Below, piece by piece: positions 9,306 through 20,330 of a DNA stretch of 64,000 nt. The translations under genes were made by a program, and so were the position numbers. The stretch covers positions 124,001 through 188,000 of the forward strand of contig JBAOKB010000164.1 in the NCBI GenBank assembly GCA_037044905.1, given 5' to 3'. Numbering within the stretch: position 1 is the first letter of the stretch; the number at the start of each line of letters is the position of its first letter. Source of the DNA: Hortaea werneckii (taxonomy: Eukaryota; Ascomycota; Dothideomycetes; Mycosphaerellales; Teratosphaeriaceae). Below the pieces are notes generated by a model. The model was not told the origin of the DNA and searched no databases. It saw only the letters and a program-made list of their open reading frames with translations.

Positions 9306-10665
9306 ATGCATTTCAAACAAGTGCTTCCTCTTGCTCTCGCCGGCCTCGCTGCTGCAGGCGGCAAGGGCAAAGGTCCTAAGGGACCGCCAGGCCTTCAGCT
9401 CGGCATGTACAAGCAGCACAAGGACTACTTTGGCGTTGCAGTCACGCCACGCAACGATACGCAGGAGGAGGCGATCATCGACAACAGGAAGGACTTCGGC
9501 TCCATCACCCCTGAGAACGCGATGAAGTAAGACCCATCAGCCTTCATGAGAAAAACGAACAAGCTCCTGACTTTCCATTGCTTAGGTGGGAGGTGACAGA
9601 GCCAAACCAAAACGAATTCTCCTTCGACGCTGCCGATGAGGTCGTCGAGATTGCCGACTCCAACCATCAGGACGTCCACTGCCATACCTGTAAGATTTCT
9701 CCTCAGTGATAGAGACGACGCCATTGTCTAACTTGCTATTCTGAACAGTGGTCTGGCACAGCCAATTGCCTGCTTGGGTCAGCGAGGGTAACTTCGACAA
9801 CGAAACCCTGATTGAGGTTATGCGGAACCACATCACGAACGTGGCCGGACGGTACAAGAACGCTTGTACCCGCTGGGATGTCGTCAACGAGGGTGCGTCG
9901 AGGCAAGCTAATCCGTGATGAACCTGTTGATGTACTAATCTTTCTGCAGCCCTCAACGAGGACGGCACCTACCGCGAGTCGGTGTTCTACAACACCATCG
10001 GCGAGGCATTCATCCCCATTGCTTTCCAGATTGCCGCTGAGGTCACTCCGAACAGCAAGCTCTACTGTAGGTCTCGGACCCGTCCTCATCTCTGCTTCTA
10101 GCCGCTGACATCCTCCAGACAACGACTACAACCTGGAGTACAACGGCGACAAGACTGCTGGTGCCCGCCGCATCGTCGATCTCGTCCAGTCTTACGGCGT
10201 CCGCATCGATGGTGTTGGTCTCCAGGCTCACCTGACTTCGGAAGGCACTGCGAGCTCCGGCGGTGGCGTGACTCCCAGCACCGAGACCCTGACAACCGTC
10301 CTGGAGGGCTTTACCTCGAAGGGTGTCGATGTCGCCTACACTGAGCTCGACGTGCGATTCACGCTGCCGGTCACCGACGAGGATCTCCAGCAGCAAGCCG
10401 ATGCCTACGCCCGTGTGACGCAGAGCTGCTTGAACGTTAGGAGGTGTCGCGAGATCACCGTCTGGGTAAGACCAAACGCACCCATCCTCTTCTCGGATCA
10501 CATGCTGACCTCTCATAGGGTGCTGTCGACAAGTACTCCTGGATCCCAGGCGTCTTCCCTGGTGAGGGTGCTGCACTGATGTGGAACGACGACTACGAGA
10601 AGAAGCCTGCCTACTACGCCGTGCTTAACAAGCTGCAGCAGAAGCCCAAGCGTGGGGGACACTAA
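9306..10665 (+). CDS. Secreted GH10 endo-1,4-beta-xylanase
   Basis: Cleaves internal beta-1,4-xylosidic bonds of xylan outside the cell. Six exons: 9306-9526, 9586-9689, 9749-9892, 9950-10066, 10119-10465 and 10519-10665, 359 residues. All five introns are 52-59 bp and most carry clear CTGAC/CTAAT branch sites. A signal peptide covers roughly the first 18 residues (hydrophobic LPLALAGLAAAG). GH10 landmarks follow in order: ITPENAMKWE, HTLVWHSQLP, the acid/base Glu in WDVVNEALNEDG (about residue 156), NDYNLEYNG, the nucleophile Glu in TELDVRF (about residue 271), and WIPGVFPGEGAALMW. There is no carbohydrate-binding module. The promoter carries XlnR- and CreA-type sites, fitting induction by xylan and repression by glucose. 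Confidence 0.95.
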
Positions 10666-11637
10666 TGCTCGCCGGACTTCCATGAAGGAACATTGTGACC
10701 AGTAGATAGCTGAAGATCGGTTTGAAGCCTCTTAACCCAATCATTCTTTTGTGAATTTTCCAATGGATCGGAGCATCATTCGCCCAAGCACGGCTGATCT
10801 TGGCTGCACATCTGGCTTTGTGCGTCTATTTCCAGTCTTCATGTCCTTAGGAGGCAAAATAAAAGTTGCCTACAATCATGCATGACTTTTGTGCAAAGCG
10901 TCATGCATACTCTAAGAATCGCATAGTGGTGAGTTGTGTTGAATTTTCCCTCAATGGCCTGGAAATATCCTTCTGCAGACCATGTATCGAAGGTAATGGG
11001 TAATGCTGTTCAGGATTGGTTCCGGGTCATGTTCTGGAATGCGTTCTTGGTTCATTCGCTTCGCTGGAGATTCTTTGTTCGTATCTGCATGCTTGAAAGT
11101 GCGTACAGGAGATTGTTCGGCCGGCAACACTGTACAGTTTCTATAAACTTTCAGTGGCGCTATCTGTTAGCAGGATATACACTTCCAAATCATATGAACT
11201 AGTCGGCGAAGCAGCGTATCGTCCTAACGCGCCGGCAGTCATGCGTGCTGCTACTGCAACCACCACATGAGCTGCTACTGTTGCAGATATTCTTTGTTCC
11301 GCTTTCAGTAATTCAAGAGTAATAGCAAGCAATCTAACCGGCGGCTTTGCTTTGTCAAAGGGAATCTATTGCAGCCCATTAGCCACTGCATCACCTGTGT
11401 GCAAGTATAGAATCTTCTCATTTCCTTCGCAATCACAAAGCATGTCTCTCAGGACTGAAGGAAGCAGCTCCAAAGAATCTGTCACAACGGCCAGACATAA
11501 GAAAGGGAGAGCTCCTCCAAGCGCACTCGGCCTGCAGTGATCAAGTTCTACTCGCTCGTCTACAACAGACGAGATCATTAAAAGAGGCAGGCCTCTTACA
11601 CTCCAGCGCTACTCATTCACACTCTTGTCCAGACAAT
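10666..11637. other. Intergenic, nothing convincing
   Basis: About 970 bp between the xylanase and the next gene. Small ORFs occur on both strands but none has a recognisable motif. A pyrimidine-rich stretch before 11638 is probably the 5' leader of the next gene. Confidence 0.4.
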
Positions 11638-12693
11638 ATGTACGCCGTTCCAATGCAGGTGGACATCCTTGCCCTCCTCCATCATCAGCAGCGCTTCTAC
11701 AACCATGAGCTCGGACGAACCCATCAGGTGCTATCCAAGCTGTACAGTAGGCTAGCTCAAGCCGAGCAAATCTTGTCCGAGCGCGAACAAAGGGCGCTGA
11801 CGCGGAAAGACAAGAAAAAGCAACAGTGGACAAAGTCAGTGGCTAGAGTGGCAGTCCGGAAATGGGAGCGCCAGCAGGCGGAACTGCATGAATATTTGAG
11901 GCAGTGCAATGAACTCATCAACTCTTATGGCCAAGTTGCACAGCCGCCGATGAGTGCGATGACGATGGATGGAGGATGGCACTTACCCCAGACCCCTTGG
12001 ACTGCGCACCTTCCGTCTTCGCCATGGTCGGATGCTTTTGGCTATCCGTTGAGCCCAAACACCATGTACAGTCCGGTAGCGGCCAACCCATGGAACTATC
12101 CGGCCCAGCCGACAGGGACGGGGTTTGATCCAAACGACGGAGTTAGAATGCAGAGGCCGGGGCCTCAGTATTGGGATCTATCGATGCTGCGCGAGAGGGA
12201 ACAGCCTTCGCCGCATGATTCTTTGGCGGACTCCGGCTTCCATGAGCCTGCGGTAACGAATGGTGAGCACTCGCAGGGTGTGGCCAGCGCGGTCGACAAC
12301 GACCCGAACCACGTATACGTGCACGAGCTCTTATCTGGCTCCACGAACGGTGGCGACCGTGCCGTACCAGCTGCGAGGCCATCAGCTATGATGGAAAGGA
12401 GTGTTTCAAGATCATCAGAGAAAGATGAACTGCCATGCCTGCTCGCCTCGCCAACTTCACCGACCAAGATGGGTGCAGAGGCGGCAGGCAGTTGGCATAA
12501 AAGACGATACTCGGAGAACGCCATCCAGCTCATCGAGTCGCGCTTGTCGCGGTCCAGACATTCACAGAGAGGCAAGAGCGTCGATCTAGTGCCTCGGTCT
12601 AACACGCAGACGATCCGTCTCGCTCCCGATGTTCCTACTGAGGACCCAGAACCAGTGGCCGACGAGAACTTTGGCCCGGCGGTGTCGGCATGA
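11638..12693 (+). CDS. Unknown protein with N-terminal coiled coil
   Basis: A single-exon frame of 351 residues with an ATG at 11638. I do not recognise a family. Residues about 10-100 are strongly helical and charged (FYNHELGRTHQVLSKLY, AEQILSEREQRALTRKDKKK, KWERQQAELHEYLRQ) and likely form a coiled coil. The middle is Pro/Met/Tyr-rich low complexity. The C-terminal half is Ser-rich with phosphorylation-type contexts (RSVSRSSEKDE, KRRYSENAIQLI, SRLSRSRHSQRGKS). There is no signal peptide or membrane segment, so it is probably a cytosolic or nuclear regulatory protein. Confidence 0.6.
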   Translation: MYAVPMQVDILALLHHQQRFYNHELGRTHQVLSKLYSRLAQAEQILSEREQRALTRKDKKKQQWTKSVARVAVRKWERQQAELHEYLRQCNELINSYGQVAQPPMSAMTMDGGWHLPQTPWTAHLPSSPWSDAFGYPLSPNTMYSPVAANPWNYPAQPTGTGFDPNDGVRMQRPGPQYWDLSMLREREQPSPHDSLADSGFHEPAVTNGEHSQGVASAVDNDPNHVYVHELLSGSTNGGDRAVPAARPSAMMERSVSRSSEKDELPCLLASPTSPTKMGAEAAGSWHKRRYSENAIQLIESRLSRSRHSQRGKSVDLVPRSNTQTIRLAPDVPTEDPEPVADENFGPAVSA

Positions 12694-13750
12694 TGTTATT
12701 GGGAGAACGATTACAGGCATCCAAGAGGAAGGCCAAGCGCAAGCGGTGGGGACGTGTATGCTTTTGGTGTATGGGATGTGTTTATACTGTAGGCGGATAC
12801 TCCCTTGCTGGGGTTGTAGGAGATGCGGTAACGTGCAATAGTCTCAATCTGGTTCCCGTGGCTGTTCACATGTCTCCATTCTTGGATGAATGAGGCGTCA
12901 GAGTTGTGAGGAAAGGTCGATGTTTAAGCCAACGGCATCATGCTGTGTTCATCCAAATCGTGAGGTTTGTCGAATTCAACCCATCCCACAGCACCAGCAT
13001 CGTCGCGATTACCCAAACGGTACCGCCCCGTGCCGCCTCCGGACACAGCACTCGCACTGCGACCAATCCAGCCTCAGGACGAAGTCATTGGTTATGCCAC
13101 CAACTCCATCATCAGCAAGGCTGGAGTGGACGACACTCCTTTCTCATTGTGTGTGTGTGTAGCTGTTCACCTAGGTCACGAAAGCATGTCTGTGTATTTA
13201 GGTTCGTTTAGTAAAAATATACACGCACCAAACGAGCGCCCGCAGGTGACGTAGCGCGCAGAATGGAGATGCAGGAGCTAGTGCCTTCGCTTCGCCCTCT
13301 CAGCGCGTACTGTACCAAGGAGGAATGGCGGCATTGTTCGATCTGAGTTCGGCTGAGCGACACTATGGTGCCTTCACGTCGTCATGCGGTCTTGACCGGC
13401 GATCGACACCACGCTGCAGATGTGACCTCAATCACAATACTTGTAGTCGTTGCCACCTTCAGTGCTACTTTATACATGTCACCTTCCTACTCCGGATACA
13501 GCGCATACAACAGCAATGTGTTGTCGGTGTCAGGGACCTGTGTCTAATGATCCTCGTGAGCATTCCTGAAGCCTAAATATGGAGATCGGCATGGGACCTC
13601 TGACGCCGAGGTCCCTATCATGCATGACTGACTCCGCAAGTAGCACCTCTGGCCTGAACGCTACTCGCATCCAAGAGCTCGATGATGGTAGCGAACGCCC
13701 ATTACAGAAAAGGCGGAGTAACGCACGGCACTCCCTAGGGGAACCATGCC

Positions 13751-15217
13751 ATGAGGATGAAGAAATTCACTCTCCACAGCACTGGGGAGGCAAATGCTTG
13801 TGACCCTTCAAAGACCAGGACCGCCGTCGTGACCATCCCCAGAAGAACACAACATGTCAATTGCAGACCAGTTCAGCAGATGCAGATCCTGAGTAGTTTC
13901 TTGGAGCTTCATTTTCCCTCCAAAGCGGCAAAAGCGGATCTGGCTTCTCGACGATCCTGGTTGCTTGGCCTTCCGGAGATAGATCTCGCGATCTCACCTT
14001 TGCTACGCAACGCAGTCGATACTGTTTGTTATGCGCATTTAGGTGCTCAAAACCATGACACGCGACTCCAGCACCAAGCACAGCAAAGTTATGGAAGAGT
14101 GCTTTTCGGCTTAGTCCAGGCAATGGAACGGCAACGACCTCGATATGATCCTAGACATGTAATGGCTAGTATGATGCTCCTCTGTCTATACGACGATGCC
14201 CTTCCGCAGCCTCACTCGACAGTCAGCGGATGGGCGGCTCATTACCTTGGAGCGCAAGAGTTCTTGAAGGCCTGTGGGCCATCAAGCTTGGATCCTTTGG
14301 TTTCTTTTGACAGGCTTATCTTCATGAACATGCGAGTTCCATCAATTTTCTTGGGCATCGCGCGTCGGAAGGGTGTCATGCTGAGCCAGCCGGACTGGAT
14401 TGCCTTCGGAGCGCGCCATCAACAAGCCAACCATGCACTGGCTCAGCTCTATAAGAATGCTCTACAGGTACCAGGGGTACTGGAAGAGGCAGAACGTCTC
14501 ATCAGACGCAAAAACAATGACCAAAATCTTGACTATCAATGCTCCAAGATACAGGAGCTGCAGAGAGAAATGTATCATTGGATCACGAATGAATCGACAA
14601 TGGCCAGGTACTGGGGCAGACATCTGAGTGATTGTGTTTATGTCACCGACGCTGACAATTTTGACGCGAGCATCGAGGAGCACTGCATTCTTGAATCTAA
14701 CACGACCTTCCTCTCTCATTACAACTTTCCCGATTACAACATGGTACAGGACTTCACCCTGTACCTCGTTTTCATGATGGCCCTCAACTGCACACTGCTT
14801 CGTCTGCTGCATTTTCATCCAACTGCAGATACTCGTTATCTTCAGAGAACAAGAGACAATGTCAGGCAAGATGCATTTGCGATTGCATCAGACATGTGCA
14901 AGACGATTCATTATCAAAGCAAGTTCGAGTCGCAAGGGATTGCGGGCTTCATTGAGCTATTGGTCTCCCTCGCGCAGGCTTTCTTCGAGGAAGTCGGGGC
15001 TTTTGAAAAGTTAGGATGGTGTCAGGCAGTCCGATGTGCTACGCAGTTACGCATCAAACGCCTGAGGTCGACACAACCCAAGACATTGTGCCGGGTAGGC
15101 GACTTGGCTGACGATTTTGCAACGGTTGGTCGCTTCAAGATGAGGAACCCGCACATGGCTAACGAGCGACACGTTTTGGTGGAGCGGGTGAGACAAGGTT
15201 GTCCGTACACCACTTGA
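13751..15217 (+). CDS. Fungal-specific transcription-factor-domain protein, no zinc cluster seen
   Basis: A 488-codon single frame (ATG 13751). From about residue 40 it resembles the C-terminal regulatory domain of fungal Zn2Cys6 factors: QILSSFLELHFP, then helices with LLRNAVDTVCYAHLG, YGRVLFGLVQAM, ASMMLLCLYDDAL, HYLGAQEFLKACGP, and later LYLVFMMALNCTLLRLLHFH. No CxxCRxxKxKC cluster is visible in it or just upstream. An adjacent plus frame starting at 13579 (SGLNATRIQELDDGSERPLQKRRSNARHS) has the look of a linker after a zinc cluster. It could join through an unrecognised intron or a frameshift near 13795. Either the N-terminus is missing from this model or the protein lacks DNA binding. 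Confidence 0.55.
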   Translation: MRMKKFTLHSTGEANACDPSKTRTAVVTIPRRTQHVNCRPVQQMQILSSFLELHFPSKAAKADLASRRSWLLGLPEIDLAISPLLRNAVDTVCYAHLGAQNHDTRLQHQAQQSYGRVLFGLVQAMERQRPRYDPRHVMASMMLLCLYDDALPQPHSTVSGWAAHYLGAQEFLKACGPSSLDPLVSFDRLIFMNMRVPSIFLGIARRKGVMLSQPDWIAFGARHQQANHALAQLYKNALQVPGVLEEAERLIRRKNNDQNLDYQCSKIQELQREMYHWITNESTMARYWGRHLSDCVYVTDADNFDASIEEHCILESNTTFLSHYNFPDYNMVQDFTLYLVFMMALNCTLLRLLHFHPTADTRYLQRTRDNVRQDAFAIASDMCKTIHYQSKFESQGIAGFIELLVSLAQAFFEEVGAFEKLGWCQAVRCATQLRIKRLRSTQPKTLCRVGDLADDFATVGRFKMRNPHMANERHVLVERVRQGCPYTT

Positions 15218-16746
15218 CAGCACAATTCGTCAAATGAACCAGGCATCTGCTCGTCCTTAGCCCTTGCCCAACTTTCTAGCCGTACAAGTCCGACGTCACC
15301 CGTGATCCAAAGACTTGGTTTGAATAATTGACCAGACTTTCGCGGCTCGTGTCGAACGTGTAGCATTTTGCATCCTGGGGTGCTGCAGGTGGCATAGATA
15401 TCACAAAAGCCAGAACGAAGGTTGTGATGTAATGCTGTTGCACTCGAGATGCTATTTCGCATGGCAGCCAGACGTCTCATCAGACGTTCAGAATACTTTG
15501 CGGATCCCCGGAACCCCCTGTCCCCATCGCATTGTCATTTTACAGAGAACAGATCGGGCCAATTGCAAACACACCGCAAGCACACATCCTGTCCCAGTTT
15601 CCGGGTTCGTTGTGCCTGATCGTTTTAACCTCGCATTAGCTGCCGCCGCGAACCGCAGAAGACCCCTGTCAGCATTGTTGCACTGGGGCTTGACGTGGTG
15701 TCAAGAAGGGCTGAACAACGTCTGTCAAATGCAAATTTTCAACTGTCATGCGTCGCTTCTCTGTTCATCTGCCGGCAGCCACCTGTAACAATGGAGCCGC
15801 AGCATTTTCCAGAAAGAGTGTTCGGGTCTGACCTCGCAACTTTACAATCTATCGAACAACAAGTGAAAACGGCGGCTTCGCTTGGCCGCTGCAAGTCGTT
15901 CCCCGTCCCTGACTTCGATGACCTGGCGACTGGTGTAAGAGAAACCGACAACCAGGTTTCGCCCTCGCGACAGGTCTGCCGCCTGCATTGAAGCTGCCGT
16001 ACAGCGTCGGTGCGTACTATGTAGCTGCATCTGGCGGGCGGGGAAAGGCCTTCCGGTTCAGGCCCCTGTTACCGCGGGACCTGCATTTAAACGCGATCAA
16101 ATCTGAAACGGGCTGTCCGTCCCGGCGAAACAACACTGTAGCCTACTTGCACCTGCGATATGCTAGAAACTGACATTGGCCCCGCCCCAGTGGGCGCATG
16201 GCAGACTGCAGACTGCCGTTAACGTGAAGGCCAATGTTTGACATCCGTGAATGCCCAAGATACCCGCTGCCAACCGCTGCAACCTGCGTGGCAGCGATGA
16301 AGAGTATCCACTGAGAACTTCTCCCGCGTGACAGGTCTTCTTTGACTTTGCTGATTTGTTCATATCCGAGCTCCGCCGTTCATGTATACTCCTTGTACAG
16401 AGCCATTCTACCAGATTCTTGACAGCCGGCGTCCCCACAGCTTGTGCAACGCCCTTCGTTTGCCACATGTTCCTTGCAGGATGTCCGAGTGGAGCCTAAG
16501 ACAAGTGTGCAAACAGAGGATATAAGAAGGTCGTAGCTTCGAGCAAGTACGCAACGGTTCTCCCGACGTCACTCTCTCCCTTGTGAATACCCACGCATCA
16601 GCTGGAGCGTGTCACTTGACTTGCCCTCCGACTGTAGCAGAAGACAAAGGCTCTGCGTAGTTTTTCAGCGTGTGCAAGACACACTTTCGAAAATAAATTG
16701 TTGCGTACTTCCTCTTCCGCACTTCGCCTTATCCTAAGTGCAGCAA
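15218..16746. other. Intergenic, nothing convincing
   Basis: About 1.5 kb with short overlapping ORFs on both strands and no motif I recognise. The last 200 bp before 16747 are probably promoter/leader of the next transcript. Confidence 0.4.
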
Positions 16747-17610
16747 ATGAAGGACACGCAATCTTCTCCGCCATCGAGGAGCCCAACCAGGCCGATTTCT
16801 CAGCTGGATATCCCATGTGACCAAACTTCTCGGCTTAGCTCATGCAATTCGAGTCCAAGCGAAACGTCCACACCCCAGTCGCCTCAATGGCCCCGTCCAT
16901 CACGACAAACGCAGCTATCTGCAACTCCTCAAGTCGAACAGGCATCCGGCCGGACTTTCTTGTCAAGAGTCTCAAGCTACAGAAGCACAGCGAGCCGACC
17001 ACCGTCGTTGGCCAGTATTCCAGACCTGGAAGCAACCAGTATCGATCCTACACCTCTTGCTCGAGCAGTGTCTGGAAAGCGCAAGAGACTGTCGAAGCGC
17101 CATCCGCCGACCGATTTGAGGGTCCAGGCTTTGCGTGATGCCAGCCGACTTGATCTGCCTTCGCCACCAGGACGCCCTGCTGTCAATCGGCATTCTTCTC
17201 TGCGCACTGACGATCGGATTTCTAAGAGCGAGCAGGATCGTCATAGCCATGAGCAACGCTTGCACCGTCTTGGACGCTTAGAGACCCAGCTTCGACACCA
17301 TAGCTATCCCCCTTACAGATCGATCACGGCTAGTCAGAGCACCCCGGAGCTACTACCGGTGGTACCGCAGCCTGCAAGACTCCCAAGGCTACAGACAGAC
17401 CTGCCAGGTACGATTCGCCGGACAACCTCTGCAGCATCCGCGAATGGTCTGGGCAGCACTCCCACGACAGAAAATGAGCACACCCCAAGACCGAGAGCGT
17501 CACTTCGTCGGCTGTCCAGTTTAGACAACCTCCTGACCTATCGCGAGGAGAAAGAGAGATGGAACGGGCTTCCTCAATCTTGCAGCAAAGATCTTCCGCC
17601 ACCATGCTAA
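16747..17610 (+). CDS. Unknown Ser/Pro/Arg-rich disordered protein
   Basis: An open frame of 287 codons from an ATG at 16747. Nearly all of it is low complexity: Ser, Pro, Thr and Arg (PPSRSPTRPISQ, SETSTPQSPQWPRPSRQ, ASRPPSLASIPDLE). The C-terminus is better defined and could be a short helix (LRRLSSLDNLLTYREEKERW). No family is recognised. The stop codon overlaps the best-context start of the MFS transporter as ATGCTAA (17604-17610), so the two may share a transcript. The same bases contain GCTAAC, a perfect branch-site word, so an intron here that changes the C-terminus is an alternative. Confidence 0.5.
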   Translation: MKDTQSSPPSRSPTRPISQLDIPCDQTSRLSSCNSSPSETSTPQSPQWPRPSRQTQLSATPQVEQASGRTFLSRVSSYRSTASRPPSLASIPDLEATSIDPTPLARAVSGKRKRLSKRHPPTDLRVQALRDASRLDLPSPPGRPAVNRHSSLRTDDRISKSEQDRHSHEQRLHRLGRLETQLRHHSYPPYRSITASQSTPELLPVVPQPARLPRLQTDLPGTIRRTTSAASANGLGSTPTTENEHTPRPRASLRRLSSLDNLLTYREEKERWNGLPQSCSKDLPPPC

Positions 17611-19387
17611 CCCCAGAAGCGGGCGATGAGCAGGAGCAACCTTCTGAAAGCGCAATGGCGTCGCCAGATGTCCCAGCCTTCAATGATAAGATCCACATCG
17701 AGCATGCCGTCCCCACCGCGGCGCAACCTCCCACGATCCATCACAAGTCTCGATTCCGCCACATCACCCACGAGATCGGCTTCTGCTTCAGCATCGCCAT
17801 GACCCAATTCCTAGCCGAATACCTCATATCCGGCTTCGCGATCGAGCTCCCCCGCCTCTTCGCCACCCAGACGACGACGGACACAGGCCTCGGGCTCTTC
17901 TGGCCCGCCTCGCTCCTCTCGCTCGTCCTGAGCGCCACCCTCCTGATCTTCGCCCGCCTGTCGGACCTGTATGGCGGCTACCCTTCGTTCATGTTCGGCG
18001 CCATCTGGTTGACCGTCTGGAGCGTCATCCCGGCCTTCTGCCACTCGCAAGTCATGATCGATGTCTCCCGCGCGATGGAGGGACTCGCGTTGGCGGCTTT
18101 CATGCCTTCCACGTTCGCCATGGTTGCCACCGTGTACGAGGAGGGACCGCGCAAGAACTTCGTTATAGGCTTGTACTCGGGCTGCGCGCCGCTGGGTTTC
18201 TTTGCGGGGTTCCTGGTTGCTGGCGCGCTGCCCCAGGATAAGACGTATTGGTTCTTTTGGATCGCGGCGGTGCTGGCTTTCACTACGCTTGTGGGCGCTT
18301 ACTTGACTGTGCCGAATGATCGCACCGATCGGAAGAAGATGGATATGAAGATGGATTGGGTCGGGTCCTTCTTCATCACGGCCGGGTTGCTGTTGCTTGC
18401 GTACTCTCTCGCTGTCGAGCCGTATGCCAACCAGCATCATCCTGAGAAGACCGGCTTCACTAATGCCATCTGCTGGGCCCCGTTTGCGTCGGGGATTTTG
18501 TGTCCCTTGGCTTCGCGTTGTACTGGGAAGGTTGGAAAGCAAGCTGTCCGCTGCTGCCGTTTGATTTCTTCAAACCCCGGAGCGTGAAAGCTTTCTGCTT
18601 TGCAGGGCTCTATTTCTATGCCAGCTACGGCGTCTGGCTCTACATGTCGGCCGAGTTCTTGCAGAGTCCGACGGGCGTCACGGGACCTGAGAAGCTGATG
18701 GGCATCGAGCTGGCTTTGTGGTACACGCCGACGGCTGTCGGCGGCATCATACTGTGTGTCATCGGCGGATGTCTGGCGCACATAGTCCCGATCAAGTTGC
18801 TCCTGTTAGTATCTGGCCTTGCTTGGATAGCTGCACCACTGCTCCTGGCCCTGGCCCCGTTACCGCTTCAGTACTGGACTTTTGTGATGCCGTCTATGGT
18901 TTGCGCGACTATTGGCATCGACCTCACCTTCACCGTTTCGCTCATCTTCCTCGCGGCGGTCCAGCCGCAAAGGTATCAAGGCGTGGTGGGCGCAGTCTCC
19001 TCGATCCTGGTCAATTTGGCCATGTCCTTTGCCCTTCCGATATCTGAAATCATCATGAAGAAGGCTGAAGCGAGCGCAAGCTCACGATATGCGCGAGCGT
19101 ACGTGGACGAAACGATGGAACTGTCGCCTGATATCGTGCACTCTGGCTACAAGGCTGCCTTCTTGTACGGAGCTGCATCTGCTGGGCTTGGTTTAATCAT
19201 CAGTGTCTTCTTTGTGCACATTTCACGGAAGGTGGTAGGGAAGAAGACGGTTCAGGATGAAGAGCAAGCACGGGAAACTTCGCCGTCTGAAGCTTCGACG
19301 CTGATTGGTGAGCCGGAGCAACGACATGGTGAAGGAGCAGATGAGGATGAGGCGACACCTGTACAAAGCACCGAATTCACGAGATGA
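17604..19387 (+). CDS. MFS transporter, DHA2/ATR1-like (one frameshift)
   Basis: A major facilitator with about 14 hydrophobic segments, likely a drug/metabolite:H+ antiporter of the fungal ATR1-like group. The first half (to about 18500) contains FARLSDLYGGYPSFM, the motif-A loop after TM2, and SRAMEGLALAAFMPSTFAM. The second half resumes in another frame at about 18500 (GFALYWEGW..LPFDFFKPRSVKAF) and ends in a charged tail. One missing base in the CCC at 18504-18506 joins the halves and gives 594 residues. The ATG at 17604 (CCGCCACCATG, ideal context) is preferred to the one at 17559. The frame break falls inside a membrane helix, so no intron explains it well. Confidence 0.8.
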
Positions 19388-20330
19388 GAGACGGCCTGAC
19401 AGCACAGTGCAGGCGGCAATGGGATATCCTGTCACATATTTCTAGCATCAGTTCCCGGTTTACAGTGTGGTTGGCAATGTATGTATAGTTTGATGGGAAG
19501 GGAAAGGCTGCATGTGGTCCATAGAGTAAACAGAAAGCTCCACAGCAAGAATGACATTTGTGAGAAGATAGGAAAGGGGCCAGTGGTCGGCCAGCGTTGA
19601 GCAAACCGAGTGTCATTGTATTTGTACATGGGCCCGTTTAGCGTGGGTGGGAGTGTGCACGCGCGAACGGAGCAGGGAGGAGGACTCTGAGGCGGGTCGG
19701 GAGCATTGTTACAATTATGTTAGGTATTATCCAGGGCATTTGGCTACACAGCCACCTTCTTTGTAAGAGGTTATTGACGCCCCTGTTGGGAAAAGTGGTC
19801 GCTTGTGCCGCCTGCTAAACCCCACGCAGCGGAGACTTCAGCGGAGTCGGCGCCGTCACAAATGACGTTCTCCCGTCGCGGGTCAGGGCGGGCAAGGCGG
19901 GTCCCAATGCGAGCTGCAAACCATCGCCCAGCACCGCGCAACTGGCCCCGCAGCCCACAGCATAGCGCGGGTTTGGCGTCTGCGCTGCCTCGACATCCTC
20001 AACCCTGCTGAACAACTGTCCTTGCGGTTACCCAATTGCCGAAGCTCGTGTGGATGTTGTGTGCCTAGAAGACGTGTAGGCGAGCCGTGTGATGCCCCGC
20101 CCGCACAAAACTCTCGCTATTACACGACAATACACTACACGCCTCCGAGCCCACTCCCTCACCTGCATGCCCCGCGGCAACTCTTTTTAAACTGTTGACA
20201 TGGATGGAAAGTGAGCTTCAACCAACTCCTTCCTCGCCTCTGCCACGCCCCCTCTTGCAGTCTCCGCGCTCTATGCTGTGCCATTAATCCTCGACACCTG
20301 ACTGCTTCACGTCCGTTGCAACCAGCTGCA
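19388..20330. other. Intergenic / CHO2 upstream region
   Basis: About 940 bp between MFS and CHO2. No supported gene. From about 20090 the plus strand is C-rich (ACACGACAATACACTACACGCC), as in fungal leaders. Confidence 0.45.

Noticed and set aside
13325..13576. Cys-containing plus ORF upstream of the TF-like gene as its zinc cluster
   Set aside because: Cys spacing does not match CxxCxxxxxxC...CxxC and basic residues are missing.
17811..18542. Long antisense ORF (243 codons) inside the MFS gene
   Set aside because: Arg/Glu-rich shadow produced by codon bias of the sense gene.
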